Shown piece by piece: positions 26,669 through 39,446 of a stretch of DNA of 64,000 bases. Within the stretch, counting starts at the first letter, position 1. Every line of letters starts with the position of its first letter. The translations under genes were made by a program, and so were the position numbers. Source of the DNA: Trochalopteron elliotii. Lineage: Eukaryota > Chordata > Aves > Passeriformes > Leiothrichidae. Under the pieces are notes generated by a model, which did not search any database, was not told the origin of the DNA, and saw only the letters and a program-made list of their open reading frames with translations. The DNA lies in NCBI GenBank assembly GCA_024734555.1, contig JANPWX010000172.1, forward strand, positions 806,582-870,581. Reading direction: 5' to 3'.

Positions 26669-29600
26669 AGCATAGATGTCAGTGAAAGTTCACAGCTTGT
26701 GGCCTAAGGTCTCAGCAAATCCAGTTACTCATGTTAAGGAAGTAAAACTAAGAAAATAGCATACTAAATCATTCAACATTGTAACTCTAATTGACTCACT
26801 CTATTTAAAACTTACTTATTTAATCTAAACAACTAACATCTCTCAACAGTTGGACATATTTAACTTCTCTTTGCAATCTCTCTCCTTCAGTTTGTCTCCA
26901 CAGGGAACTTTTGAAAGGTTATCTTCCCCTCCTGTGTCTTCTCAAAGGGTTTATAAGTCTTTCAACTCCTTTTGATATTCAAGGTCTCAGACTAAAGTTT
27001 GTTTCTCCTTGGAGATTGCATGCCATGTCCCTGAATCCTGCTAGTTTCACTCATTATCTTTTCAATGTAGGCTTGTCTGTTCTTGTGTGGGAACAATTAC
27101 ATGTTCTTTGTTTGCTCTTCCCACAGCCTCAGGCTAAGTAAGATGAAGAAGGGACACTCAGAATCCATCTTGTGCTTTAAGTGTTTTCCCTCCGTGATTC
27201 AGATCCATATCTTTCACCACATTGTTACATCTCAGGGCTAATAATTTTCTTACATATCCTCATTTTTTTCAGCAACCCATTGTAAGCATCCCAAACCGCT
27301 GTCATTCACACTGCTCGGATCAAAGGTCAGCCTAAATGTGACTCTGCACAAAAAACATCAACAGACCCTCGTTGCTGATGTTGTATTATGCACATGTCAG
27401 CGGCTGAAAGTCTGCCTTAGGAACCTGTAAACACTTCGCTGTATAACTTAAATGAAGGTTAGAACTGTGAGCATTCTTGCACTGCCAGAGTTTTTTACTT
27501 ATACAGATGTCCATACAGAAACTCATTTTGACTAAATTAAAAGCAATCATATTTTCATTTCCCCTGAAAAGTCCTGTTTGCTTATCTGTCATTTCAACAC
27601 TGAGAATACAAACTCCTGAGAAAGATGCAACTTCAGTGGGAAGAGCTGGAGTGCAACTCGTATTCAACGGCCCTGATTAGGGAATGGGATAAGCACAATC
27701 AAATCTAATGTAGACACAGCCTATCAGAAGTAATTTCCTGTACCAAAGGTCAAACAACTTGATCCACTGTGAGTGATTCTGACACAGCAGTGCTGGTCTG
27801 GAAGTTGGTGCTGAAGCCAGTGGAGATCATTATGCCCTTCCAGCACTTTCTCCATTCCCATGTGGAGTTTCCCTTCTTCTCAAGAAAACAGAAAAAAGAA
27901 AAAAACAGTCCTTGCAATCAGTGACTGCTCTGAAGCCCTAACTTCTGCAGTGATGGTTCCCTGCTTCACTCTAAATTTGTGTAACTCAAGGTCAGTGAGA
28001 CTAATGGTTTTAGATATTTGGCAAGATCAAGCCGTAGTGACTGCCACTTGTAAAATTAAGGCTATTTTGAGCAGCCCTTTGAACATCATAGTCATGCTTC
28101 TTGCTGGCCATGTAGTGCGTGCACTTCTCTGCTATGCTCCATAGATCCTGCATTGGGATATCATGTTTTTTGGGCCCTTGAGATCTGAAATTTTATTTCT
28201 TCTCTTACAATCTCATACTTGTCCATGATGTTCATTGAGCCAGACTCTAATCTGCTTTGTAGAGAGCTGCAAGAATCACTTACATGATCAGCTGTTTAAC
28301 AGCACACTCCTGCACTACACAGGAAAAAACATATCCATCTAAAGAAAAACTGAGGAGAATTTAAGATAGATAGATGCAATTTTTCCAATTAAATTCATCC
28401 AAAGAAACACCGTGAGCTGGACTCTGTTTTACTAAGTGGATACAGCTCTGCTGACGTCAGTGGATTTGCAGCTGTTCACAACAACATGAATTTGGCCTTG
28501 GATCTAACAATCTTATTGTTTGCAGGGAGGAGAGAGAAGGGTTGTTTGTTTCAGATAAAACTGGGTCAGTGATTGTGTCACAGCCCTGCTCACTGCCCGG
28601 TGGAAACCAGTAAAGCCCCTATTATGTCCCAGTATCACTGGGGAGACATAACACACTGCCACAAATGAATAAGGGAGATATCGTAGGTCAGTGTGTAACA
28701 GGCACTGACTTTTACATACTCATAAAGACTTTTATTAATTTCCTTGAATTTCAGATGATTTTATAAAGGGATAATACACTACCAAAAGCAGCCATACCAT
28801 TCCCATCATCTGTGCAGCATGTGCTGGGCACCATCTGGACTTGGATACAGACAGATTACTGCATCCTGTAACCTGTCTAGTGAGTCTTTCAACCCTCTCT
28901 TGGTCACCTCCTCTGTCAGCCCCCAGGGGTTCACCTGTTTGTGCCAAGGATCAGGTCCAGCATGTCCTAACTGCATAATCTTTGCTTGTACTTTTGAGAG
29001 AATTGTGAGGCTGTGAACAAAAGCTGTGAGAAAGTTCAGGCAAAAGGAAAGTTACAGGTAGAGGTGCTAAAAAGGGGCAATTAAGAGGTCCAAGAAAATC
29101 CAAGGAGAAGAACACTAAAAAGGAAAGACATAAAATATTATAGGTCAGGAAATACAGAGGTACAACTGTCACTGGAGGGCTCAGTGAAAGATGGCAATCC
29201 AGCCACCCTCATGATTGCTCCAGAAAGCAACTGACTGCAGAACAGCCTCTTTTAATCACCATTCTTTCTTTCAAATCCAGCTTCTTCCTACCCACAAAAC
29301 AAATGTGCAGTCAAATGAACATGACCAATACATCAGTGTCATTATAAGATGATTTCTTAAAACTGGTTTCTCCCAATAGCACATGTATTATCAACGCCAA
29401 CGATCCCTGCTCCTCCAGCAGTCATTCAGCATCCAGACTACTCCCAGGGTCTCAAGATCCCCCACCACTGTCCTATGGAAAACCTCCAAAAACCTCAGCC
29501 TGATGAGTGACTGGAGAGAGAAGAGTTGGAGGGGTGTAATGTTTTTTTCACAAGTGGCTAGGTATTTAATTTTCTTCAAATAAACGCTGAAATGACAGAA

Positions 29601-30639
29601 CTTGCCTGCATAGTGCCTTCACTTTGCTAACTAACCAGTGTTTTCTGGGTTTCCTTCTACAGCCCTTATTCACCCTGGATCCTGTCAATTCCCAGGAGAG
29701 TGGATGAAGTTCAGCTCATTCTTGTGCTAGCCCCATATGCCACAGTTATGTGGAGACCAACAGGACCTATTCCAGCAGTAGGATGGAGCAACAGGAACAG
29801 CAAGAAAGTGTTACCACCGCGCAGGGTCCTGCTGATTGCAGGGATGGATTCCACAGTCCTTCAGTTGATGCATCATGTCACACAAAAGGATCTTTCTCCT
29901 TCTGAGCAAGGTGTACCCTTGCTTCTATTTTGTGAGACCCTCTATCCCACACCTGCACCAAACAGGCTCTAGCATATATTTACCTCCTCTCAAAGCTTTC
30001 TTTTCTTGCATTAGTTCTCCCATACCTCTCAGAGTGGAAGAACTTAAAACTAGAGTCAAGGGGTCGAGACAGACAGCAAGCATTAAGCCCATGTATCAGT
30101 GGGAATTTGTGAAAATCTATTTTATAATGGTATTTTCATAATACAGAAAGGTACACAGAAAAAAAGAACAATCCACACAGGTTTGTGAGTGTTATCTTAC
30201 CTGCCAAATCCACAGATGAGTTCTTCATCTGCCCTAAGGTTCCCACATTAACCCTCAGAAAGTGTCTTTTACATTCAAATAAGTTTTTAACAAGGTGTAA
30301 AAAATTTATGAGTCTTAAATGATCACAGGCTAATACTTCTTAACATAATCCAGAATAAACTGTCACTGAAATGGCATTTTAATCTTTGTGTGATGTTATT
30401 CTTGCTTTTAACATCAACAACTCAACATTATTTCTTACTGTCATAAAAAAACAGATTGCTTCTAAGGCCATTGGACAATTATGTGAGTAACATAATACTG
30501 TTTATAATTGGATAGTTTAGATGGATGTACACGGCTTTGTTCCAAAGGAGGTGCCTCAGTTGTAGGTCTCCTGAGGATGACTCACACATTGTTTCCTTGA
30601 AGGCATCCTCTTCCAGACAGCATTTGGAGTGAAAAAATA

Positions 30640-30725
30640 CGATTTGTTTAAAAACATATAAATAGAACTATCATTTATATCATATATATTTATATAATTT
30701 ATATTTGTATTTATAATATATAGAA
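30640..30725 (+). repeat. AT-rich low-complexity stretch
   Basis: Almost pure A/T with repeated TATA and TTTATAT words. No element recognised. Confidence 0.8.
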
Positions 30726-31187
30726 CTATTGTTGGGGCATAGAGGCTATGAGGTCATTTAAATGATGGTAGAATTCAATATGACTATGAAGGCAGTTTTG
30801 TTATTTTCTCTTTTGCTGCTATTAAAAAAAATTACATTTATGCCCTGCTAAAAGCTTTCCTTTTGCAACAGCAATCTTTTCTTCTCCTTTTCTTGGTCTG
30901 TGAACAAGAAGTAGTTAATTGGCTTATTCAAGTAGAAGGGCATGAGGAATACCCCTTGTTCACCCTGGGAAATCCGTAAAACGTTGTGAACCAGAACTGC
31001 TGACACCAGCTTTTCTGTTTGCAACTCTTCATTGGTAGGTGAGATGGCATAAGCTTTGCTTAGCTGTTAGTGTATAACTCCTTTTCTGTACCTCAGTTTA
31101 GCTGTGGGTAAAGCTCACAGAGACAGCCTCAGACAAAGCCAATCCTTGGTGTCACTGTTTCTACATTGCCCTGCATGCTCCTACATT

Positions 31188-31208
31188 AAAAAAAAAAAAA
31201 AAAAAAAA
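31188..31208 (+). repeat. Poly-A tract, 21 bases
   Basis: An uninterrupted A run. It could be the tail of an old retroposed copy, but no recognisable source sequence precedes it. Confidence 0.9.
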
Positions 31209-33285
31209 GATACTAAATTATAAATTTATGTTGCAGATAGACACACTCACAGAGTCCATTTACAGATTTTTACTGGAAGGTCAGATAATGTTTGTTATTT
31301 GACTGCCAACAAATCTCTGAACTGATGGAACCCTTGTTGTGGAAAGACTGATGTTCTCTGTAACACAACACAGCAGTTTTACCCATCCGTTTGGACTTTT
31401 GCACAAACAGTTCTGCTATTCTCTGATTCACTTTCCAGCATGGAGGTTAACCTACTGGGAGCTTAAACAAGTCCAGACACTTAAGCACATACTGCCTGAA
31501 TTCCCCTACTTAGCAAGAGGATTATTAACACTCTTGGAGAGCCATCCCTAAGAGGGGCTATTTAGGTGTAAATAATCTTTGCTGCTAGGTTTCTCCCAAG
31601 AAAAAGCTAGTTCTCAAAAGGAGAACACAGCTCTTGGCAAGGACTGGGATTGTTAGAAGATGCTGAAGAGCAGAACATTCTGGTAGAAGACAAGGCAATA
31701 TCCTATTTTATGTTGTCTCTTTAAGGTTATGGTATTTCAAACTCACTAAAAAGAATGTATGTTTAAGTATTCATCAAACTGATGCCCAAGAACTTAAAGC
31801 AATAAAATCAAGGTTACTTTTTTTCAATTCATTCCCCTGTACACTTAATTTTTTTTTTTAGTCCTATGCTTATTATGACCCTGCTACAAAAATCTCCCTT
31901 GCTGGGGTTGCTTGCTTTTCCCTGTCACAGGCAAGGAAGTTTAAGCCATTTTCCAGTATCCAGAAATTTGTCAGCAGGTTCAGGCTCTGCAGGCCCAGCC
32001 CCTGGCAAGCCCCCATGGGTCAAGAAGACAGGAGTCTATGTTACCAGCAGACGGCAAAACCAACCCCAAATCCTTATACTTCACAGAGGGGCTTGCTATG
32101 TTCAGCTGCTCTATTGCTATGTTGGTACAACCCGTGCTACACTAGTTACTGAACTGGCTTTAGGACACATCAAATTTTTTTTTCCCTTGACAAAGGGACA
32201 AAGATGTGGGCTGGATTGGAAGCATTGCAGACAGCCTAAGTATTTATTGTTCTTCAGAGCGGAAAATCTAAATGAAGGAAAAGGTCTGGAATTAGCTCCA
32301 AATGACAGCAAAGTCCAGGAAATACATTCATTTCCAGGAGATGTTAATGACTTTGTGTAACACCTCCTGTGGCAGAATTACCCACTGGCTGGGGTCAGGC
32401 AAACAGCAATACAGGGAATCCTCTGCTTTCTGTGTCTTGTTTACTTTATCCATTCCTGAAAGGAGATTGTTTTCAGAGTTTTCATTTGTCACAGTTGCTG
32501 CCTTTGGCTGGCTCTGGCGATAAATCATTCTGCAATAATCTAAAATGGAAATGCTGGCATGACAAAGGGCCACTGCCTGACAGAAGGCACGTCCTATCCT
32601 GGCTGCCAGCACAAAGCAGCCTGTCATGTCTCCAGCCTGACTAGTGAAGTACAGAGGAGTTAAATTATAACAACAGCACAATTAAACAGCATTAAATTCA
32701 GCTTGGGAGAATGCAGGGGACACACTCTCAAAACCAAATATGTCTCGCTGGAAGAACTCCCTCATCCAAACTGTTGGAGCCCTAAGCATGCAGCAGACAT
32801 GCTTCAGTGCCCTGACCACCCTCACCCAGGACTCCTGCTGGCTGCCCAGGGACTGCAGCTCCTTGTCACCTCAGCTCCTTTGATGACCACTGGATCATCG
32901 GCAGGTCCTGTCACAGCCCTGGCTCTATTCAGATGTGGGGGAAGGCACTCTGCCCAAGAAGGCATTCACGTGCCAGGATGGGGTCTCCTCCACAGCTGGC
33001 TCCCTCCTGGGGCAGCCCTGCTCTTCCTGCTCCCTGGCACAAATGTGCTGCTTTCAGATAAGCATTACTGCTTGGGTGAACAATCAGTAAAAATTACACA
33101 GCACACAGAGCAGCTACACAGAGTGAAAAGTGACAGTTGCAGCTTCAATTGTAAATTATTTTATGGTCCAAGTTTTCAAAGGGGACTTTAATCTTTAACG
33201 TAAAAAGGGAAAAACCCCCACATTTACCTTACATCATGAATAAACAAATAAAGTATAAATCCATTTTAGTCTCTCTTCCCTTTGC

Positions 33286-33317
33286 CTTGACGAAGTTTTA
33301 ACTTGACAAAGTTTTAA
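33286..33317 (+). repeat. Two-copy 16-bp tandem repeat
   Basis: CTTGACGAAGTTTTAA followed by CTTGACAAAGTTTTAA, one base apart (a CpG to CpA change). Confidence 0.9.
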
Positions 33318-35154
33318 TGCAACTGACTCATCTGTCAGAACAGAAAATTTGGGATGCCAGGGGATTTTGTAAACCGTAGTTCACATCATGGTAAGAAAAC
33401 AAAGAGTTTTCCTTTCATTAGCACTGAAGGCACAAGTTTGAAACTTGAGAGAAAGAAAAAACAGGAAGAATTTTATTTAAAAAAAGAGAAATAAAGCCAT
33501 GTGCAAAGGGTACTTGGATTCTAGAAACAAGCACTGAGAAAGCCTCCATTCAAAACATTAAAACAGGTCTCCAAGGAAAGAAATCAGAAGGATCTCTAGT
33601 AAACTGTAGAGGAGAGAGTATTCTGGAAATACTTCAAACATGAATAAACCGTTCAGACCAAGTTCCCCTCGTGCTCTGGCACAGCCTGGTGGGACAAGAC
33701 ATCCTTGCTCAATAGAGGCCACCGGCACCCAGTAGGACCCTGCTCCTGAGAAGACCAGCAGTTAAGAATGTACTAGTCAAAACTGGAATATTGATTTCAG
33801 GAAGTCTAAGTCCTCCCATTGCTCATGGGAGTACAAGGAAATAAACCTTTGATCTTCTTAATGTACACAGTAAGGCACCCTGGCTAATGTGGCGATAAGC
33901 TCATTTTCTCCTTGAAGTTTATGTGTCTTGCAAGCATCAATGCTACGACTTGTCCTGGCACTCCTTCTGGCATAACACAGTTTAAATTCCTGTATGTAGC
34001 TGGATGGAAAAAAAGGACTGCTCTGGAATAAACAAAGAACAGCTCTGAGGTTGTTTTTTAAAAAGAAAAAAATATCTGGGATAGGCTGAGATAAAAAGAA
34101 TCAGAAACATTACTACTTGGAAAGTATCTTGCCACTGTGTTACCTGAGACCTTAATGCAGTTCACTTCAAAAAGTTAAACCTGCTGACAACCCCTGGTTT
34201 AATACTGTCCCAATCAAGCATCTATTTTCTTCTTTGATGTCCTATTTCCACTAATCCAGTAAAGTCTCATCTGAGCATTTGTCATTGATATTTTTGCTCT
34301 CTGCAGTGACAAGTTAGTTTGTATTTCTCTAATCCAATGAGTACAAATCAATGACAAACTTAAGAGAACTGGTTTTAAAAGCAGTTTCTGCTAAATGCAT
34401 AATTTGGGTCTCATCTGGCCAGTCTTTCTTCATATGCCACATATGCCAGCTCCTTTTCAGTCAACACGCACTCAGTGAAGCCTGTTACTGATCCGAAGTC
34501 ACAGGTTTCTGTCTGATTTCACTGCTTCCCCTGGGCTGCTGGCTGTGCTCGTGACAGCAGCACTGCCTGTACCTGTCAGTCATCCACACCAGGTGAGTAG
34601 AGGAGCTGGCCAAAGGCATTTGAGTCTCCCACTAGGCTACTGCCAGAAATGAGATCATAGTATTGCTAAGTCTCATAATAGGATGAAATCTTTCAGATTT
34701 CATCACCATGCTTTTTAAGCAAGGTGACTTGGCATGGGAGAAGAGTGAGAAGAGTGCAGGGTTCTCTTGGCAGCTTTCTTTTCAGGGCAAAAGTGGCACT
34801 GAAAGTCAGTATGAGATGTTTTCTCTATCCAGCACAATCCTCCCCTTCTCACTCGTGTTCCTACTAGGACCCACAATTTTCCTCACCTTCCCTATGTTCT
34901 CAAACACATATGCTTTGCCCACAAAAGGCAGAGGCACTACAGGCAAGGCAGTGGAAAAGGAAAGGAGGGGCCTTGCAGGCAGTGCTGCTTCTTCTGAATG
35001 AAGAAAAGGCATGTGGAGATGGGTTACTAGTCACAGGCTCAAGGGAAATGACGCAAAACAGCAACAATGAAAGATGATTTCATAGCATGGCTGCAGATTC
35101 CATACGTATCATTGTAGCATAACTCATGTCCAGGTGTTAGAAAGATAAATTACT

Positions 35155-35717
35155 TGTAGGTAGACTTGCCTTGTTAAAGTTGAAAGCTTGAGATGCTTTA
35201 ATGATCTCAGACCTAGGGAGAGGTTAACAAAGCCTAAGGGAGAAGGATATACCACCGATAATGGGCACAAAAGATGCAGAACTTACAGGCCACTAGGACA
35301 TGTGGCAGAACCTCCAAGATAAGGGAGAAATTAACAAAACCGAGTCAGCAACTGTGCTGAAAGCAGCTCTGACTGGGTAAAAGGTAACTTCAGCAGGGGG
35401 ATCTGTGACCACTGACCCAAAAAACGCAGGAATCAAAAGAAAAGGAAGACTGGGCATGCAGACTAATTAGCATGAGAAATGAGAGAATCCTTAACCATGA
35501 AAGAAGGAATACTCATTAATAAAAAAATGAGATAACTTGTAGCCAATGAACAAGTTAGTTAATGCCTTTGTTTGCTACAATGTATAAATAGCGAAAAGTT
35601 TTCCTAGTCGTAGTGCTGGCATTGTGGATCTCCCACCCAGCACCCCTTTCTGCACAAAACTGTAAAAAAATTACTGTGTGTGTGGACTGGCCTCTTGCAC
35701 AATGGGAAAGAACTTAT
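35155..35717 (+). mobile_element. LTR of an avian ERVK/alpha-like element, plus strand
   Basis: Starts TGT. A TATA box (TATAAATA) lies at about 35582, followed by a short R-like region with CCCACCCAGCACCCCTTTCTG and a run resembling a decayed poly-A signal (TGTAAAAAAA). Immediately after the right end comes a TGG-started primer-binding-site relic. About 563 bases is a normal LTR length. No gag, pol or env follows, so it is the left LTR of a largely lost provirus. No target-site duplication was established. Confidence 0.55.
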
Positions 35718-35719
35718 TT

Positions 35720-35737
35720 TGGTGACATTATGAGATA
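35720..35737 (+). mobile_element. Relic retroviral primer-binding site
   Basis: The 18 bases directly 3' of the LTR start TGGTGAC, as does the tRNA-Trp primer-binding site of avian alpharetroviruses. The remaining bases are mutated. Position and the TGG start support the LTR call and its orientation. Confidence 0.45.
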
Positions 35738-36687
35738 TCTCATACATTCACATTCAGAACTTCTACATCTTGTCTTACTTTGTGAATCAGAAAAAAAAAA
35801 AGGCATGGGTGAACTGTTACACTTTATATAGCAAAGTATTAACGCCAAAGTAACTGAGTAGCCTTCCTCCTGCCCAAAGAAGCACATGTACCCCAGAGAG
35901 AAAACGGTGCTGCAAATATCCTAAATTTCACTCTCGGGCTGGCATAAAGAGATGAACATGTTACCTTGTGTCATTCTGGATCTGTACTGCAAAGTCAGGA
36001 CTTGCTAATCTTCTTGTTTCAGTACAATATGTTTATTACTTCAGCTTCTTGATAGGAAGATCTCTACCACAAGTATGTATTACAGACTATTAGATTAAAC
36101 AATGTTTCGTAAACATTCCAGGATAGCTATCTATTTTGCACCAGTCTGTTTAGCAACATTAGTTGATGGCTTAAAATGTAATTTGATATGTTTTTGAAAC
36201 CACAATGGATATGATATTGTTTGTGTCGGGCCAATGGTTTTCCTGTCATGAGCATTAGAGGATAATCCTTTTCTATTTTTGATTTTAACTTCAATTTGTG
36301 AATTGAGGGATAAAATATCATTAAACTATCAGTGTTTGTAGAGTGCATTGAGAATATCAATGTGTTTAGAAGAGACATGGTACATTACAAAAATTTCATT
36401 TGTATTAAATCGGTTACAAACTCCCTATTCATTTGAATTATTTTAGTTTAATTTCTCAGCATTCACAAGAACCTAACTCTTCTTTTCAGTCCTTGCATCA
36501 AAATTTTGAGTAAGAGATTTCTGCCCCTGAGATTACCCCATATTTTCTGCCATCCCTTAAAGATGGGGATTTCTTGGTCTTGAAATCTAGAACCTCTAAT
36601 GTTTGGAAGTTTTTTCATTGTAACATGTTCTTCTTGTATTTGTTTAATTACACATGGCAGTGCATGTATGCATATGTATCCCAACGT

Positions 36688-37146
36688 AAGGTGGACATGG
36701 AGCTGTTGGAGCGAGTCCAGAGGAGGCCACAAGGTTGGTGAGAGGACTGGAGCACTTCCCCTACGAAGTCAGGCTGAGAAAGTTGGAGCTGTTCAGCCTA
36801 GAGGAGAGAAGGTTAAGTGGAGACCTCATAGCAACCTTCTAGTACCTGAACAGGGCTCACAGGGAAGCCAAACAGGGACTCTTCATCAGAAATTGCAGTG
36901 ATAAGACAAAGAATAGTGAGGAGAAACTGAAAGGGGGGAAATTTAGGCTAGATATTAGGAATAAATTTATTACTGTGATGGTGGTGAGATATTGAAACAG
37001 ATTTCCCAGGGAAATTGTGGATGCCCCAACCAACCCAGGCAGTGCTCAGGACCAGGCTGGATGGGGCTTTGATCAACCTGATCTAGTGGAAGGTGTCAGG
37101 ACTAGGTGATTTTTAAGATCTCTCCAACCCAAGCCGCATGGTTCCA
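36688..37146 (+). mobile_element. CR1 LINE 3' fragment, plus strand
   Basis: Reads ACATGGAGCTGTTGGAGCGA at the left, then AGGCTGAGAAAGTTGGAGCT, CAGGCTGGATGGGGCTTTGA and CTAGTGGAAGGTGTC, and ends in a degenerate TCTCCAACCCAAG tail. About 460 bases of the CR1 3' region, the longest CR1 copy in the window. Small internal gaps and substitutions make it old. Confidence 0.92.
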
Positions 37147-38569
37147 CATACACACAATAGCTAGTTTTCATCAAAAAGGTGAATAGCATCTTATCTCATA
37201 TAAAATGTCATTTAACCCTGAAAGCATTTCAGTTTAAAGTAAATCTAGAATTTTCTCACACAGCATGCCAGCTTCTTATTGGTAAGGCAACTGCTCCCAC
37301 CTGCCTTGGTATCATACTCTGCTCCCAGCTCAAAATTCCTTTTGGATCAGGTGGCCCTTGCTGCTCCCTCACAAGCTGTCCATCTTGTACTGTGGTCTGA
37401 AGTAGTGAAAACTTCATGAAAGAAACTGGCTTTGTGGTATACTGTCCTTTAGGGAGTACAGAGATTCCCCACATCACAGGTTACCTGCAGTGTCAAATCC
37501 CACTGAAGCTGCTCGCAGAATTCGGGTATGGCCGACCCCTCATTTGAGCCTGATCTGGATATGGACATCATGTTAGCTGCCTGCCTGGGTTAGAGGCAGC
37601 TCTCTGGATATCTCCTATACACTGATGCCAATTTTTAGGTCAATAATGCTGCCCACTGCACAGAGCAGTACAAAGGGAGGTACCATACCAAGTGCTGTCA
37701 GGGTCTGGAAGTGCTCAAGTGTTGTTTCTCAGCGTAAAAGGAACTAGCAGTAAAATCTCTGCTAAAAAGCAGTGCCCCAGGGAAAGGAGGGGCAGACCTC
37801 TGGTTTTATCTTTCCTCACCACAGCTCATGTCAACAAAGGATCCGACCTTGGGTGCAACAAACTGAACCCCTTAACCTGGCCAACTAATCTTCCAGAGCA
37901 TGGCAGTGCACTCAGGACTCAGCATGAATATTTATCCTCTCAGCACAGCTATTTCTGTGTATCCCACAGATAAAGAAGACATCTTATGATTACCTTCAAG
38001 ATGAAATTAAAACTCCATAGGTAAACTCTTTATAAAGTGAAATCTGAAAATGGCCAGCAGTACAGCCCCAGTTTTCTCATTTTTTTACTGTTACATGATA
38101 AGAACTGGAAAGTCAAGTGATGACTGTGTTAGTTTTGTTTATTTCAAAGAAGCAAAGGTCAAATGCATTAAAATTCTTATTGCTTCCATGTAGCAGTAAT
38201 TGTTAGATGGCAGAACCACAGAATATCAAAGTTCATTTTTTAAAATCTTATCATACCGCACATGATATCAGGAATAAAGTGGCTCATTCCTTTTATTAAT
38301 GAAAGCACCTCATGTTATTTCTGTAGGAATCTCTCTCCCTTCAAGTCACGACATTAAGCTGTTCAACGTCTTGTTATCCGTGGGATTAAAATTGGGAACA
38401 TCACATGAATGCACAAACAGCAAACTCACACTGTGTTAGAGCTTCAGCTGTCACTATCCTATTCAAAAAACGAGAATCAAAGAACCAAACATTTTGGTAT
38501 TATTTCTGGAAGAGGGATGGTTGCATTTGTCAGGACAAAGAGGTTTTATTCCAGACCACGTTTGTTTCC
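37147..38569. other. Spacer before KLHL7 promoter, nothing recognised
   Basis: No exon or repeat recognised. Upstream regulatory sequence for KLHL7 may lie here, but nothing in the sequence marks it. Confidence 0.5.
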
Positions 38570-38730
38570 TTGGCCAGCCCACGTGAGACGGCGACACACG
38601 TCGCCAAGACAGGACGAGATCCCTCCAGCGGGAGCTGCAGGAACCATTGCTTGTCTTGCTCACCCCCACGGGGCAGAGGAAGCCCCCGCACCCCTGGAGC
38701 AGGGCAGCCCCACGCTCCTGGGCAGGCGGG

Positions 38731-38764
38731 GCACAAGCACAGGCACAGGCACAGGCACAGGCAG
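38731..38764 (+). repeat. Hexanucleotide repeat (GGCACA)n in the KLHL7 CpG island
   Basis: Four to five GGCACA units about 120 bases before the promoter gap, preceded by an imperfect AAGCACA unit. Confidence 0.9.
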
Positions 38765-38881
38765 GGTGTCCAGCAGCACGACCAGACGCGGGGGCTGCGG
38801 GCGCGCCCGCCACTGACCGGGATCGCAACTCCCGGGAACGCGCCCCGGCCCCACGCGGGACCGACCGAGGCCACGCCCCCT

Positions 38882-39281
38882 NNNNNNNNNNNNNNNNNNN
38901 NNNNNNNNNNNNNNNNNNNNNNNNNNNNNNNNNNNNNNNNNNNNNNNNNNNNNNNNNNNNNNNNNNNNNNNNNNNNNNNNNNNNNNNNNNNNNNNNNNNN
39001 NNNNNNNNNNNNNNNNNNNNNNNNNNNNNNNNNNNNNNNNNNNNNNNNNNNNNNNNNNNNNNNNNNNNNNNNNNNNNNNNNNNNNNNNNNNNNNNNNNNN
39101 NNNNNNNNNNNNNNNNNNNNNNNNNNNNNNNNNNNNNNNNNNNNNNNNNNNNNNNNNNNNNNNNNNNNNNNNNNNNNNNNNNNNNNNNNNNNNNNNNNNN
39201 NNNNNNNNNNNNNNNNNNNNNNNNNNNNNNNNNNNNNNNNNNNNNNNNNNNNNNNNNNNNNNNNNNNNNNNNNNNNNNNNN
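38882..39281. other. Assembly gap of 400 N in the KLHL7 promoter
   Basis: A run of N, directly beside GC-rich sequence on both sides. The missing part holds most of the KLHL7 5' UTR and the core promoter. Frames that run through it are artefacts. Confidence 1.
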
Positions 39282-39326
39282 TGTTCCCGGGCGGGGTCGG
39301 CGCGCCGGCGGTGAGCGCGGGCGAGC
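39282..39326 (+). other. KLHL7: KLHL7 5' UTR, partial
   Basis: This is the sequence between the assembly gap and the start codon. It is very GC-rich and has an in-frame TGA at 39312-39314, five codons before the ATG, so translation cannot begin further upstream in this frame. The ATG at 39327 has A at -3 and G at +4, a strong Kozak context. The transcription start lies in or beyond the gap. Confidence 0.8.
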
Positions 39327-39446
39327 ATGGCCGCGCCCGGGTCGGAGAAGAGCAGCAAGAAGAAGACGGAGAAGAAGCTCGCCGCCCGCGAGGAGGCGAA
39401 GCTGCTCGCCTCCTTCATGGGCGTCATGAACTCCATGCGTAAGCAG
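39327..39446 (+). CDS. KLHL7: KLHL7 coding exon 1 (residues 1-40)
   Basis: Encodes the basic N-terminal tail before the BTB fold, rich in Lys and Glu (SSKKKTEKK). It ends in phase 0 at CAG followed by the donor GTACGG. It lies in the CpG island. The tail is lineage-variable in its first residues; the remainder matches vertebrate KLHL7. Confidence 0.95.

Larger units (their letters stand above)
26669..35154. other. Spacer, no gene recognised
   Basis: Contains a palindromic cAMP-response-type site (TGACGTCA, 28452-28459), AT-rich DNA, a poly-A tract and two chance-length frames (31866-32360 and 32703-33191). No exon with splice support. Confidence 0.5.

Noticed and set aside
29700..29990. Possible retroelement pol remnant (Trp- and Pro-containing frame)
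   Set aside because: A faint resemblance only. No catalytic motif or neighbouring element sequence could be seen.
36599..36901. 100-codon frame
   Set aside because: Its second half is CR1 3' region and its first half is unrelated flank; chance opening.
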